DNA of 64,000 nucleotides from Nereocystis luetkeana (lineage: Eukaryota > Sar > Phaeophyceae > Laminariales > Laminariaceae): positions 2,795,920 through 2,859,919 of the forward strand of contig JARUPZ010000017.1 in assembly GCA_031213475.1 (NCBI GenBank), given 5' to 3'. Numbering within the stretch: position 1 is the stretch's first letter; each line of letters starts with the position of its first letter. Made by a program: the position numbers and the translations under genes. Below, in pieces: positions 32,890-44,765 of the stretch. The notes under the pieces are model-generated. The model ran no database searches. It was not told where the DNA came from and was given only the letters and a program-made list of their open reading frames with translations.

Positions 32890-33690
32890 ACATTGTGCTT
32901 TTGGACCGGCGCCCATTGGAACTCCCATGGGCGCCCGTGGTTCCTCACGGGCTTCCACTTGGGACCTCGTGGGCTCCCACGGCATCCCACGTGGGCGCCC
33001 ATGGGACCCCGCGGGAAAACACGCGGGAGGCCACAGATGCCCATGATGCCCCACCTGGTATCTGGGAAGAATCGTGCAAATTCCCACGGGAACCCATGCG
33101 CGAACCCACGTGGGAGCCTTCGCATCTCCCCAAATATAACCTCTTACGTTACATAGCTATTTATATAGCGTTTAGTACTGGTGTCTGGGGGGCATACTGC
33201 CCAAAGCTCTGCTACAGTTCGGTGGGCGCCCACTCGAACGCACGCTGGCTCTCACGCTATCAACTCGCGCGGTCCGCCGTCCATGGACTCCCACGGGCTC
33301 CCATCCACGCCCACAGGATGCCACGCGGGCTCCCACGGGCTCCCACGGGCTCCCACGGGCTCCCACGGGCTCCCATAGGCTCCCACGGGCGCTCACGGAC
33401 TCCCACAGGGTTTCACACGGACTTCCACGGGGTCTCACGGGATGCCACACGAACCCCCACGGGCTCTAACGGCGTGTCCCACGGGCCCCTACGGGTTCCT
33501 CGCACGCGGGCTCCTACGGGATGTCACGCGGGCTTCTACGTGGGCTCCCACGTAGGTTCCCGCACTTCCGCGCGGGTTTTCACGCGGGCTCCCACCCCGG
33601 GCTTCCGTGACGTGTCACATGACTTCCTCGTGGGCTTTCGCGTGGTGTGGACTCTCACGTGGGCCCCCACGGGTTGGGGTTGGTGCTAAT
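32890..33690 (+). repeat. GC-rich minisatellite, CCCACGGGCT units
   Basis: About 800 bp of 10-12-bp units such as GGGCTCCCAC and CCCACGGGCT, interrupted near 33,130-33,240 by unique AT-richer sequence. The ORF through it (Pro/Gly/His/Arg repeats) is an artefact. Confidence 0.8.
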
Positions 33691-33959
33691 TGCGTGCCCG
33701 CCGTTCGCTGCCGATGTTGTGTTTGGTTGTCAATGAACTGCTGCGCTTATTCTCTCTAGGACTCGTTGTATTTATCATCTCTAGGACTCAGAGGTGGTAC
33801 GCGTAGGCGATTTGTCTAGGTTCCAAGCTTTAGTTATTTCAAACAATCTCCCTATGTATCGTAGTCTGCCTCCCCTCCACCGTTTGTTGGGTTCGCGTCG
33901 TTAGATTATTTCGGGCGGGGTGGAGAGCCTAAACTCCCTCCAAAGAGATTCGGTGCCAA

Positions 33960-34155
33960 AGTTCGCCACGCCAGAGATTCTTGGTGGAATGCAGCTCACC
34001 CTTCATGCGACTCGCCGAACACCTCACGGCGCTTCGTGCTCGGCGGAAACAATGTCTGCCTGGTCGATAAATACCCGATGTGCTTTGTCCCGTCATTATA
34101 GAGATACAAGGATCTATGGTCATACGACTACGGCCATGCATGATATCGAGTACAC
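33960..34155 (+). repeat. Dispersed poly-C-family repeat, copy C
   Basis: Contains AATGCAGCTCACCCTTCATG, ACCTCACGGCGCTTCGTGCT and CATGCATGATATCGAGTACA. It lacks the C run. Confidence 0.8.
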
Positions 34156-34599
34156 CCACGGATTCATGCTAATATGTTATCCCTTAGTGATATTTATACC
34201 CACAGTGCGAATTACTACAGTAGTGGAGTAGGCTTCACAGACAGCATCATAGGAAAGAATTACGTCTTTACCTCGTAAATCAACAGCATGGTACGTATGT
34301 TGGATATTATAGTTATGTGTTGTAGTGGGAGTACGCAAAGTGCAATTCATCGGGTGTTATCGTGATATTGCTCTTCGTAGACGACTTGCCCACCACAACG
34401 CGCAACTGCAGTAGTAGCCACTTGTTTTGGGCTAGAAACTACTGCTCGAAGAAACGAGTGCAATCCTTCTACCGAAACCTTCTTTATGTACACACATTGC
34501 GCGTGCAATGCACGGGTCGGGCTTTTGCGTAGGAGCACGCACGAGTAACTCATCACAAACCCGCGTCACCTGTGAGAACCCGCGTGGCAGGCGTAACTA

Positions 34600-35320
34600 G
34601 CCCTAACCCAAGAGCCCGACCTGTTCGTGGGGGGAGCCCCTGGCAGTCAGCGGAGCCCTAAGTGACCCCCGTGGGGGTCGGCGTGCGAGCCCACGGTTAA
34701 CCGCTTGGGGGACCGTGAGAGACTCGTGGGAACTACGAGCCTGTGCAAGCTGGCGTGCTTGCGCCCGGGAGAGCCCGTGAGAGCCCGTGGAACCCGAACT
34801 ATCCCCAGGGGGAGCCCGTCTGGCAGACCACGTGGGAGCCTTTGTGGTAGCCCGCATGGAAGCCCGCGTCTGGGGGCCCACGTGAGAGCCCACGTCTGCG
34901 CCCATGTGGGAACCGACCTGGTGTCCCGCGTGATATCCCGCGCGGGAGCCTCCGTGACAGCCCGCAATACATTCCGCGACAGATCCCGCGAGGCATTCCG
35001 CGACACATCCCGTGGTAGCTCACGTGGTAGCCCGCGTGAGAGTCCGCGTGGGGACCCGTGGCAGCCCGCGTGAGAGCTCCCGTGGGAGCCCGCGTCGAAT
35101 CCTGTGAGACATCCCGCGAGACATCCTGTGGGAGCCCATGTGGGAGCCCGCCTGGTAGCCAACGTACGAGCACGCATAGGAGCCCGAGCGGGAGCCCACG
35201 TGGGATCTCTTTTCCCGTGGCATCCCATAGGAGCCCGCGTGGGAGCCCGCGTGGGAGCCTGTGGGGCCGAGTGGGATCCCACGCAGGAACGCACGGGAGC
35301 TCACGGGAGACCGTGGGCGT
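34600..35320 (-). repeat. GC-rich minisatellite, GGGAGCCCGCGTG units (inverted relative to 32.9-33.7 kb)
   Basis: About 700 bp of units such as GGGAGCCCACGTGGGAGCCC. These are the reverse complement of the CCCACGGGCT array 1 kb to the left, so the two arrays face each other around copy C of the dispersed repeat. Confidence 0.8.
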
Positions 35321-35384
35321 TACTACGTAAATCCTCCGTTGACCGGTCCGTTAATATTATCACTGGAAGGGAAGGTTTTCGGCT

Positions 35385-35640
35385 GTGTGCGCGGGGCCGT
35401 AACGCATGCCGGCGGTTCGAGAAATGAAGGGGGGGTGGAAAGTATGCAGATGTGAGGTTGAGAAACCGCTCGCCGGTTAGGTGTGTAGAGTGCTGGAAGA
35501 AGGGGACTCGACCGTGTGCGCGGGGCCGAACATACGTCGCAACGCCCACGGTTACCCGCGCATGTCGGCGGTTCGAGAAATGAATAGGGGCGTGGAAAAT
35601 GCGCAGCTGCAAGGTTAAGAGACTGCGAGCGGGATGGGTG
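35385..35640 (+). repeat. Tandem duplication of a ~125-160-bp unit
   Basis: GTGTGCGCGGGGCCG, CGGCGGTTCGAGAAATGAA and a G-rich stretch occur at about 35,387 and again at about 35,516. The second unit has extra sequence near 35,535-35,560. Confidence 0.65.
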
Positions 35641-37877
35641 TGCAGAGCACCGCGGGTACCACCCTACACCCGCTGGAGATGGCGATAGCAGCCCGCGTTG
35701 CCATGATGGTGGAACGTGCTGTCATTGGAACGCGTCCCTGGACTAGAGCTACCGGTACCTTTACGGTGCGAGTTGTGAGCGATCCATGCTGCGGCGGGGG
35801 TAGCACTGAATTCATAGTTTTCTCAGGGTTCTCACAAGAAGAGCAAGGAACTCCGCCCCGCACCTCACTGGCCTAAATTGTGCGCGCAGCCCGATGGACA
35901 GGCCCAGATGCCTCACAATACCCGTCGTAAAACACAAATAACTGGACTGCAGACAGAGTGAGTAGCTCCATGAGTTGAGTAGTCCCGTCAGCAAATACCC
36001 TGATGGATCAACATGTAGACGCTTTACCGCACTGTAGAGGCATGACTCCGGAGAGAGCGACCGCCTGAAGGTGCCCGTGAGCAGGAGCTACCATTTACCG
36101 TGACAGATGTGGCGCGAAAACCTACCGCGGTTTCTACGACCGTTGAAATAACCCGACTTGATTTTTGTGCTCGAGGAAACCCCGTGGCGGCTCGGGGAAG
36201 GGCGCTGGTGCATTTTTTTGTCGCCGTCATTGTTCGCGCGCCTATGTGAGCAGCATACGAACCTGTTAGCATCAGTAAGTAAGTGCCGACACTGTCCCGT
36301 CGTCGGCATAACAGATGGTTGAGAAAAACACCTGCTAGCGTAAATGGAAGGCCTCTGGCGATAACGCATAACTTATCGACGGGCACAATGATAGTTCAAG
36401 CAGCGGTCATAATTATCCCAGAACAGTTGCGCGCACGCCTCCGGTGTTTTCATTCAGATCTACTGACTGAAGGTAATCGGTCTCATCCTACTGTAATGCG
36501 GCGGAAAAACAGGCAAGCGTTAATTTGACAGTGGGCTTTGGCTCCGGCGTCGTGAGCACCATTCACCCACAGGGCTTCGACGCAAGCCTGTAGACCATTT
36601 GTGAGATGACGGCGCAGCGATCCGACTCTGCCCTCGCTACCGACATGCGGACGCAAGGAAAGACCCGAGAAAGGAGGTCAATAAAACAACTTATCCCCAA
36701 TCATGACAGGACGAAGATAGCGCACACATATACTTCGAATTTAATATGCTATCCGCACCAGATTGGTCGATTCAAAAGGGTTCGGCGCGGTCGGTGGTTT
36801 ACCTGGATACAGCGAAGGCATCGGTCCAGGGAACTAACTGTCTGAACACTTGTTCGATAACTAACGGTATGCTCAGGGGTTGAAATGCGTTCACGATCAA
36901 GAAAGACTAAATGGGAGGGGTGTCACGTCCACGACCTCGATGATCAACAGTTCGGAGTCACTCGCGCGAATAGCCCGGCAGGGTTGATGCTGCTGCACCG
37001 TGCATAACTACATGCTTGCCTCTAATTCCGAGTGGTTTGTACCCAAAACAAGGGTGCAGTTCTGAAAGGGTTAATAATTTGTGCCTTTTGGGAAAAATCG
37101 CGATGTACACCGCCGCCACGGCATCGCTTTTGTTACGCTGTGTCAACCTAATGCTTCACACCTCGGACACATTATGATGTATCCGTCCACAGATAGATCA
37201 TCTACAGTTCCTCACCTGCCGTCGTGACAGGCTGTGCAGGATCAGAAAATTATAGCTCCAAAATTACAAAAAAAAACATGTCCTGGATCGTGCAAATTGT
37301 GTGATGAGTCCCACCCGCCAACATAAGCTAGATCACCCAAGATCGAGGATATACCTGCGTCGAAATATCTAGACCATCCAGTGGGAATCGATGATTTGCC
37401 CCAGGTGTAATTATAGGCCCGTTTTGATCGCGGTACAAGCCCACTCTTGCAAGGGATCCAACCGGTAGAGAACGTCGGGGTACCCCCTCGACCGCCGTAG
37501 CCTGGTCTCTCACGGCTAGTTACGCGAGCGGGACTAGAGTGGCGAACAGCGTCGCGCACGGAATATCGGGGCAGCGCATCCTCCGGACAACCCCGCGCTG
37601 TGGCAGAGACATGCATGCGACGGTATAGAGGGGGTATGCAGTATTAAAAGGGTTTCTACCTGACCAGCTCTTCTAAGCCATCACCCAAATCCCGACTTCT
37701 AGATGTACTGTTCGCGCAACCCGAGGAACGACCCCTCCGTGACGCGTGCTGTGACAAAGGTAGCATATTTGGGTCAAACTATTTTCCGACTAACAGGTCT
37801 CGTTCACGCACCCATGTTGGAACACCAAGAGTGCTTTACACTATTTTTCGTGATACACTTATTCTTCGTACTAATAT
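35641..37877. other. No gene recognised
   Basis: Several ORFs of 60-125 codons exist (for example minus 36,024-36,386), but none has a family motif or convincing splice context. A half copy of hairpin family M2 lies at about 37,035-37,072. Confidence 0.45.
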
Positions 37878-37980
37878 TACGGCGGACCATAGTCAATAGG
37901 ACCTATGGTTTGCACAAAATACTATATATTTACCTTTTGTTTCTCACAATATTTGGTCCTATTCACCATGATCCCCCGTA
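37878..37980. mobile_element. MITE, family M1 copy 3
   Basis: Starts TACGGCGGACCATAGTCAAT and ends CATGATCCCCCGTA, flanked by TA within the termini. The interior keeps ATATTTGGTCCTATT. Confidence 0.8.
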
Positions 37981-39464
37981 AAAATACGGTTTGCAATTGC
38001 CCATCGGTTTGCACTATTGGCTTTCCCCAAAACCAGTGTTTGGGGTGAGGTAATGGAGCTCATCGAGCGAGGAGGCGTTCTACGGTAGAGGTATCACACT
38101 TGGGGAAAAACAAATATTTCTGAGCCGCCTTGGCATCCTTATCGGGCGCCAGTTGAAGGAGGTAGGTACCGTATTCCAGATCGTGTGGGTATCTGTATCT
38201 AAGTATCGGAAAGTGGGCGCCCCACACACCTCAAGCAATAGACGTATTCGCGTATTGGTCACCGTTAAATTCCGCGCTATACCTTCGGGGGGGGCATAGG
38301 AACCTCAGATGATTTAGGGTTCACCCTTATCGTAGAACGCCTCTGAGGGCCTTCAGAAAAATTAGGTGCTGCCTCTACCGTAGCATGGCTCCCATGGGCT
38401 GGGCATATAGCCCCCCCCCAAATGTCAATCACAAATGGGAGTGCAACATCTACCACAGTGGTGGATACTGCTGTAGTACCTCTATTGAGGAGCCACACCG
38501 TCTAGGAAATATTGGGCCCGAAGAGCATCAGGTGCCTTCTCTGCCCACCACCATATCATGGATCTACTTTATGTATAGCAGTATCCCTTCCATCACTTCT
38601 ACCCACCCTTTCCCGATTTTTCCTTGCTTAACAGCTCGACCACTCCCCTTTTGTCATTACCCTGCTACCGCCTAACACCAAGGCCAAGCCCCCCTTCCCG
38701 CCCCCCTGCGAGGCATTTCGAAGAAGATTCGGACGACAAACCGCCGTGCACGAATATATATGGTACTGGTTCCTGCCTGCATATTGTCATGCGCAGATAG
38801 ATGGCTGTGCGGCAGTGTTGTCGCTCGATGTTTTCGTCGGTCGTATGTACATACCAAGGAGCGTCTACCCGTTTTCCCGCTCGCGATGCAGTCCCCCCCC
38901 CCCCCCTATATATTATATAGGTTGGGCTGGCGTCGGTTGGCAACGACATCGTAAAACATGCCGCTCACTACGCGAGCTACAGTAGACAACCAGGGTACCA
39001 ATTGTTTTTGTTTTTCGGGGACGCGGTCTACGATAAACGTAGCACATTCTGGCTAAACTCTTTTCTGAATGACGGGGTTCCTTACCCCAAAATCGTCAGA
39101 ATATCAATCTTGTTTCGAAAAATGACATTTTTGTATACTTGGATCATGGGATTATTCATCGGGATGCAAGTTGATTTTTGCTGAAGTTAGTTTTCGGGTA
39201 GAGGTATGGAGGTCTTCAAGTGAGGAGCCTCATAAAAATTAGGGTGAACCTCTATTTATTGTAGAAAGCCTCCGGGCGGTCGGTCACAGCTGGCGATCAA
39301 GTTCCTGGTGTAGAGCACTGTGCGGGGTGGAGAACTTTACTCCGCACAAAAAGGAGAATTATCGCATTACGACCATGTTTGTTTATGGTAAGGCACCCAC
39401 GAGGCAGTTACATGGTATCCCCCTTGTCGTCTCTGGAAGTGGCCACACCGGAAAATAAATTAAC
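37981..39464. other. Repeat debris, no gene recognised
   Basis: A GGCGTTCTACGGTAGAGGTA sequence near 38,076 recurs inverted near 38,330, and related copies appear near 38,365 and 39,245, suggesting an old inverted-repeat element. A C run lies at 38,889-38,903. Confidence 0.4.
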
Positions 39465-39698
39465 TCCTTGACGCTGTGATCCATACGCAAGGCCGCCCCA
39501 CAAGCGGTTTTGCGTAGGGTGCAGGTCACCCTGCACGTGACTGACCGAACACCCCACCGCGCTTCGTGCTAGGTGCAGGCTTTGTCTGCCTGATCGTCAT
39601 CGGTGAAACCCGACGTGCTCCTTCCCGGCAATGTAGGGATGCGAGGGTCTACGATCATACGACCACGGCCATGCATGAGATCGAGTACCCCCCCCCCT
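39465..39698 (+). repeat. Dispersed poly-C-ended repeat, copy D
   Basis: Contains CCATACGCAAGGCCGCCCCA, AACCCGACGTGCTCCTTCCC and CATGCATGAGATCGAGTACC plus a C run. It directly abuts the LINE fragment. Confidence 0.8.
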
Positions 39699-40288
39699 GA
39701 AAAATGGATTGAGGGAAAAGTTGTGGGAAGTAAGGATCAGAGGAAAAATGTCGAGAATTATGAAAGAGTGACGAAATGTGCGAGAAGCGCGGTGATGCTG
39801 GACGGGGAAAAAACCGAAGTAAACTTATGCTCGTAGTAGCAGTCGAAGCAGCAAAGCAGGGAGTCACGGTGGAGGAAGATACGGTGTCAGGATTGAAGTT
39901 TGCGGATGACCTTGGTGTGGATGTCAGAACACTCGAAGGATCGCAGAAACAAGTAGAGGAGAAGGCGTTAAAATACACTATTATTAGTAGGGAATGGAGG
40001 GTAGCGGCAAAGGTCAAGAAGTGCGCAGCAGTTTTATGTAACAAAGATAAGGTGAACCGGTACGTTTCAGTTGGAAGTGGGGAGAAAATCAATTACCGAT
40101 CGTCGACCAGTATAGATAGGTATGCGTACCTTGGCGTAGATATATCAAAATATTGCTCTTGGGATACAGATATATAGTAGCAAAGGTAATAGGAAGGGGC
40201 GGAATAAACGCAGGCAAGGTGGATGTGATCCCAACAAACTCGCACCTTGACGCTAGGATCAAGAGATGCTTCCTGACGATTGTGATAT
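39699..40288 (+). pseudogene. Non-LTR (LINE) reverse transcriptase fragment
   Basis: The stretch reads KNVENYERVTKCARSAVMLD, then, after an internal deletion, VSGLKFADDLGVDVRTLEGS, WRVAAKVKKCAAVLCNKDKV and DRYAYLGVDISK. FADD is the RT catalytic box, and K-C...YLGV is the motif that follows it in LINE-type RTs. A frame slip near 40,175 continues as VAKVIGRGGINAGKVDVIPT up to the MITE at 40,289. The 5' end, endonuclease and 3' end are absent. Confidence 0.8.
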
Positions 40289-40397
40289 TACGGGGGACCA
40301 TATTAAATACCTGGTAGAACTAAGCTACACACAAAAGCCTGTATATTTCGCTATTTTTACCAACAATATTTGATCCTATTAACTATGGATCCCCGTC
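40289..40397. mobile_element. MITE, family M1 copy 4, with internal TACCTGGTA
   Basis: Starts TACGGGGGACCATATTAAA and ends ATGGATCCCCGT. It carries TACCTGGTA at about 40,300, a 7-base excess relative to other copies. It ends the LINE fragment. Confidence 0.8.
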
Positions 40398-41069
40398 ATA
40401 GTAAGGTCCAGGCATATTTTTTTTCGCAAAAAAAGGGGTACCGGTTTTATCTCCGTCATTTTTGAGAATTGACAAGAAGTGGAACAAAGTGCTCCAGAAT
40501 CGCGCGGCCGAGCGGAATCCAAAACCGATCTTGGAAAAAAAAACACGAATAATGGTCATTCTGTTTTTTTGGGGGGGAAATTTACCCCGGAAATACCTCG
40601 AAATAAATGTTGAAAAAAAAAGAGAAAATTACCCGAATCGAAATAAAAGTCAGAGACGAAGCCCAACACCTACTATTATAATATACCTGATTTTTTGTCG
40701 AGAAGATACATATGTCATGTCTGTATACAGGTAGGTGGGAGTAGATATTATAAATGTAATATACTATATCCACAATCATACATCGGTCCATACACGATAA
40801 TATACATATCATACACAATAACATGGAGATCCACGAAAAGGCTTTTCTCGCCCACACACATTTAGTTATTCTTCGAAAAACAAATAAAACGGTCTCTTAC
40901 TGTAGGCCCAGGTCCAAATCATCCGAATCCGAGGAGTTTTTCGACAACCATATATATCGTGCCAGGTTGCGCTATAATCTCCACAGACGCCGGGAAAGGT
41001 GAGTTTTTCGCCTATATCTCGCTTCAAAAGAGATGAAAATAAAATATTAATTCACAAGAATTTGGTAAG
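40398..41069. other. No gene recognised
   Basis: AT-rich sequence with short ORFs lacking family resemblance. Confidence 0.5.
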
Positions 41070-41931
41070 CGTAAGGCAGTGTGGGCCTAGGGGCCGACTA
41101 CTGCTAGCAGGTTGATGCACTTCGCTCTGCTCTGGTGACTCATACGACGTGCTTGACGAGATTAGATGTTACACGCTCTTGTATTAGTTGCTGTTTGCCT
41201 TACCAGATGTCCTCTGAACCCAGGGGCGAGGCGCTCATCACAAAAGCAGGCGATAACGCCTGCCAGGTATAGTGACGGGACGAATCCTGCAAACCACAAC
41301 ACCGCAACAGGGGATAGGGTATACCATAACACGAGCCCACCCTGGAGGGCCGTACATACATGCAGATTCATAGAAAAATCAGGCACGAACTAAAACAATC
41401 CGGAGAATTCGGAGAATGGATCGAAGATGCGGCACTTCATAGCCCACTCTCACACCTCTAACTTACACGTGGACGTAGCACGCCGTGTTGCATCGCTTCA
41501 GATGGGACGACGTATGCCCATACGGCGAGTGATGCAGGTGATGTATCACCGTGGAAGAACTGTACGCTTAAGCGTACTGTATAACCGAGGTCTCAAGAGG
41601 CGGGGACTTACCAAAGCCGCCCACACTTCAGCTCTGACCACGCGCCACGAGGCAGTATGGGCCTAGGGACCGACTACGGCTACGAGCAGGTTTGCGCCTT
41701 TCTTTGGCCCTGCTCTGGTTGCTCACATGACGTGCGTGACGATGTCAGATGGTATAAGCTCTTGTTCTAGTTAGTTACTGTTTGCCTCGCCAGATGTCTT
41801 CTGAACGAAGAGGAGAGGCGCTCCTCACAAAAGCTGGCGATAACGCCTGCCAGGTATGATGAGGGAACGGTTGCTACAAACCATAACGCCGCAACATTAC
41901 AGGGGAGGGGGGATACCATAACAAATTTGCC
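41070..41931 (+). repeat. Pair of ~265-bp direct repeats, 580 bp apart
   Basis: The blocks 41,076-41,332 and 41,654-41,923 align throughout: TGTGGGCCTAGGGGCCGACT and TATGGGCCTAGGGACCGACT at the start, GCGATAACGCCTGCCAGGTA inside, and ATACCATAACA at the end. They could be the ends of a small terminal-repeat retroelement or a plain duplication. The 320 bp between them contain no recognised domain. Confidence 0.7.
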
Positions 41932-43250
41932 CCTCTACGAGATACGTTCGAAACCGGTGTAAGAGAAATGACAATGCTGTCGACCTTCCAAATCATGACC
42001 AATTTTTGCCGGCAAAACGAATTATTACTCCGACGCAACGACGAAAAACAAAATCTGACACAATGCTTCGGTCCGTCTGAAACACGGCTTTCCGGCAATA
42101 CCTTTTATGTCTTCTGAAAAAAGGTGATCACCTCAAAATAATTCAATTATTATACGTGAATGAATGTCGAATTTCTGGAAAAAATGTTTTGCCCGGACTG
42201 TACGAAAACTAGAATAATCTATGTACAGAAGAAGTATGAGAAGGGAACGCGAAGTTCGTGAAACAGTGGGAGACAGTACAGATGGCAGCAGCAGCAGCAA
42301 TAAAAAAAACAAGATGCTCTATTAATAGTACAACGAGTATTACAGTATTAATACCAGAATTTGGTATGTATGCACTTACCCACGACAAATAGAGACATGA
42401 GAAAGTAGAATTGACAACAAAATGTAGGGAGCATGCCAAGAAAGAGGTTGACAACCATATTTATTTGACAGAGCTGTATGGGAGAAAGTAACAAAGGGGC
42501 GAGCTGGAATAAGGTGGGATAGTAAGTAGGAGAAAACATGGAAGGATATAGAAGGAAACCTAGAAGAAGAGGTGATATCCGCAGAGAAATTTGAGAGGTA
42601 CAAGGCAGAAGTAGAAGAAAGGATAGAGAGAAGGGAGAGGTTAGCGCTAAGAAACAAGGTGGGATCGGAAAAACACTTACTACAGTAGTAGAGACATACC
42701 TGGCACGAGGTAAGCCCAGGGATATAAATGAAAACATATTTGCACGACCAAGGGGATTGATTCGTGAAAATGCTGAAATTGAAACTTCGTGTAGGTGACC
42801 TGGACCCGCCAGAAAGAAGAAAGAAGTATACCAGTAGCCGGGAGGAGGAGGACGTAGATGCACAGAGGTGCGCCGTGTGGCAAAACAATAGAGAGTAGAA
42901 CCCACACAGGCTAGCAGTAGAGAATTGTACGAGGAGGAACGGGACGTGTTAAAAGAGGAGATGAAGGAAATATAGACTAATAATGAATGTAACATGAAGG
43001 AGTTTGATACATTATAATTTAGATAACAATAATAGCAGCGAGAAAACGGTTGCTATCCTTGCAGATAAATGGTGGCCCCAGGCGGTGAAACAGGAAGGAG
43101 ATGAGATTAGCAAAACGTTTCTACTCTTGTTTGTGTAATATATAAGCGACGTAGTGAGCGCCCTAATATTTAATGTTGGAGGTGTCTCTAGTGGGAGTAG
43201 GAATGGTGCCCTGTCTCGGAAGGGATGCGTGGTCAATGGTCAACTTACTG
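41932..43250. other. No gene recognised
   Basis: AT-rich, with Arg/Lys/Glu-rich plus-strand fragments that might be very old LINE sequence, but no motif is clear enough to call. Confidence 0.4.
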
Positions 43251-43568
43251 AGAAGGCAGCAAATAAGTACCCCCCCCCCCCCCCCCCCGTCTAGAGGCTA
43301 TGGTGCAGCTGGCGTTGTTTTATTTTCCCAATAACCTGCCACACCTCCAACCGCTACGTTAACATCTCAAGTTTCTGCCCCCCATGAAATTCTCATAAAA
43401 TAAGCTTCGAACGTCAACCCGCGTTGTCCATAAACTAAACGTGAATGGTTTGGATTTGCTACCCGCTTGCTGCTGCCGTATTTCAATCTTGAATAGGTGT
43501 AAGGCTGCGCCGCGGTTTTGTAGCTCAAGGTTGTTTCTGTCGCTTGTACCAAGAAGAGGCTTCCCGTC

Positions 43569-43569
<1 letters not shown>

Positions 43570-43656
<87 letters not shown>
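43570..43656 (+). repeat. (TTA)n microsatellite, about 29 units
   Basis: A perfect ATT/TTA run directly joined to SINE-like copy S1. On the opposite strand it is an (AAT)n tail. The poly-Ile ORF is an artefact. Confidence 0.95.
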
Positions 43657-43657
<1 letters not shown>

Positions 43658-43770
43658 CTCTTGCCATCTGACAATCAATGTGCAGCATGATCTTCAACAT
43701 GGATCACTCATAACTTTCCCGAAAGAAGAAAACCTCGGAAACAAAAAGAAACCCATGCACCAAGTCTACT
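43657..43770 (-). mobile_element. SINE-like repeat S1
   Basis: Contains CTTGCCATCTGACAATCAAT, TTCAACATGGATCACTCAT and CCTCGGAAACAAAAAGAAAC. It is placed on the minus strand because its (AAT)n tail is at the left end on the plus map. Confidence 0.65.
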
Positions 43771-43792
43771 TTAATAATTATTAATATTTCCC

Positions 43793-43912
43793 TTGCCATC
43801 GGACAATGTCAAGCTTGATCACTCATAACTTTCCCGAAAGAAGAAAACCTCGGAAACAAAAGGAAACCCATGCACCATGTCTACCTCCTCCCTTCTGTGC
43901 CAACTTTAGGCT
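43793..43912 (-). mobile_element. SINE-like repeat S2
   Basis: Second copy, with CCCTTGCCATCGGACAATGT and an internal deletion near AAGCTTGATCACTC. It runs to TGTGCCAACTTTA. An AT-rich TTAATAATTATTAATATTT precedes it. Confidence 0.65.
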
Positions 43913-44149
43913 TGTCTACTCCATTTGCTATTCCTGCTCCCTGCGTAGATGCACCCTGTCTGCTCTCCACCTCCCCTCCCGCCCCCTTCCCAAATATTAT
44001 ACTGTTAGCACTCCCTCTCGCAAACTTTAAAAAAACCCTACGGCGGATTGGTAAAAATAAAGCTCAAGCTCGTATTACCTTGGCCTCTCCAAGGGCAAAT
44101 GATTCTCCCCCGACTAGTATACAATACCTGGCTATTAATAGTATTATTG

Positions 44150-44296
44150 CTGAAAGTTGGCACGGAAGGGAGGTAGACTTGGTGCATGGGTTTCCTTTTG
44201 TTTCCGAGGTTTTCTTCTTTCGGGAAAGTTATGAGTGATCCATGTTGAAGATCATGCTGCACATTGTCGGATGGCAAGAGAAATAATAATAATAGT
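44150..44296 (+). mobile_element. SINE-like repeat S3 (opposite orientation)
   Basis: Reads AAGTTGGCACGGAAGGGAGG through to GGATGGCAAGAGAAATAATAATAATAG; the (AAT)n tail follows the conserved end, as in the other copies. Confidence 0.7.
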
Positions 44297-44517
44297 GGTA
44301 CGTCTCTGCGCAGGCCAGTAAGCGGTTTCACGCCATCACATTCTACGGAAGCATCGATCAATAATAGTCCGCTGCCCATGAAAGAAAGCGGCTAAAAAAA
44401 ATAAAATATAATGCTTGCGAACACAACGCGACTACATTGCGCAGAATATTTTTTGTTTTTCTGCGGCGTCGGGTCATGAGGTTGTAGGCTTACGGTGTAT
44501 CGAGCGCGGGCTATTAA

Positions 44518-44639
44518 TACGGGGGACCATATATTAATAGTAAATAGGACAAAAAAAAGCTACCAGGTAGGTAGTAAAAACAGGGAAATATAGAGGCTTT
44601 TGTGTGTACCGTAGATCCTATTTACTATGGTCCCCCGTA
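44518..44639. mobile_element. MITE, family M1 copy 5, with two micro-insertions
   Basis: Left end TACGGGGGACCATA and right end TATGGTCCCCCGTA. Compared with its own right arm, the left arm has an extra TATTAATA. Compared with the other copies, its interior has an extra TACCAGG next to TA at about 44,562. Confidence 0.85.
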
Positions 44640-44683
44640 ATATATAGGTTGTGTCGATGTGATACATACATACGTAATAAGCC

Positions 44684-44765
44684 GGTCGCCCCGGTGGTTC
44701 AAGTGGTTAACCTCGAATTCTACTTGTTTGAGTCCTGGGTTCGAGCCCCAGGAGGGTCGGACTTT
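44684..44765 (+). tRNA. tRNA-like sequence / SINE head
   Basis: TGGTTCAAGTGGTTAACC is A-box-like. CTGGGTTCGAGCCCCAG forms a perfect T-stem and 7-base loop with a good B box (GGTTCGAGCCC). The acceptor stem pairs only partly and the anticodon loop is too long, so this is a tRNA-derived SINE head or pseudo-tRNA. A-rich sequence follows. Confidence 0.5.

Noticed and set aside
32883..33689. 268-codon Pro/Gly/His/Arg ORF
   Set aside because: Runs through the CCCACGGGCT minisatellite; no domain and no splice context.
35634..36386. Possible plus- or minus-strand exons
   Set aside because: Some frames look protein-like, but no family motif or phase-consistent splice pair could be found.
37242..37616. 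124-codon minus-strand ORF
   Set aside because: No motif, conserved context or exon signals.
42209..42995. Possible old LINE 3' region
   Set aside because: Arg/Glu/Lys-rich fragments are suggestive only; no RT or endonuclease motif.
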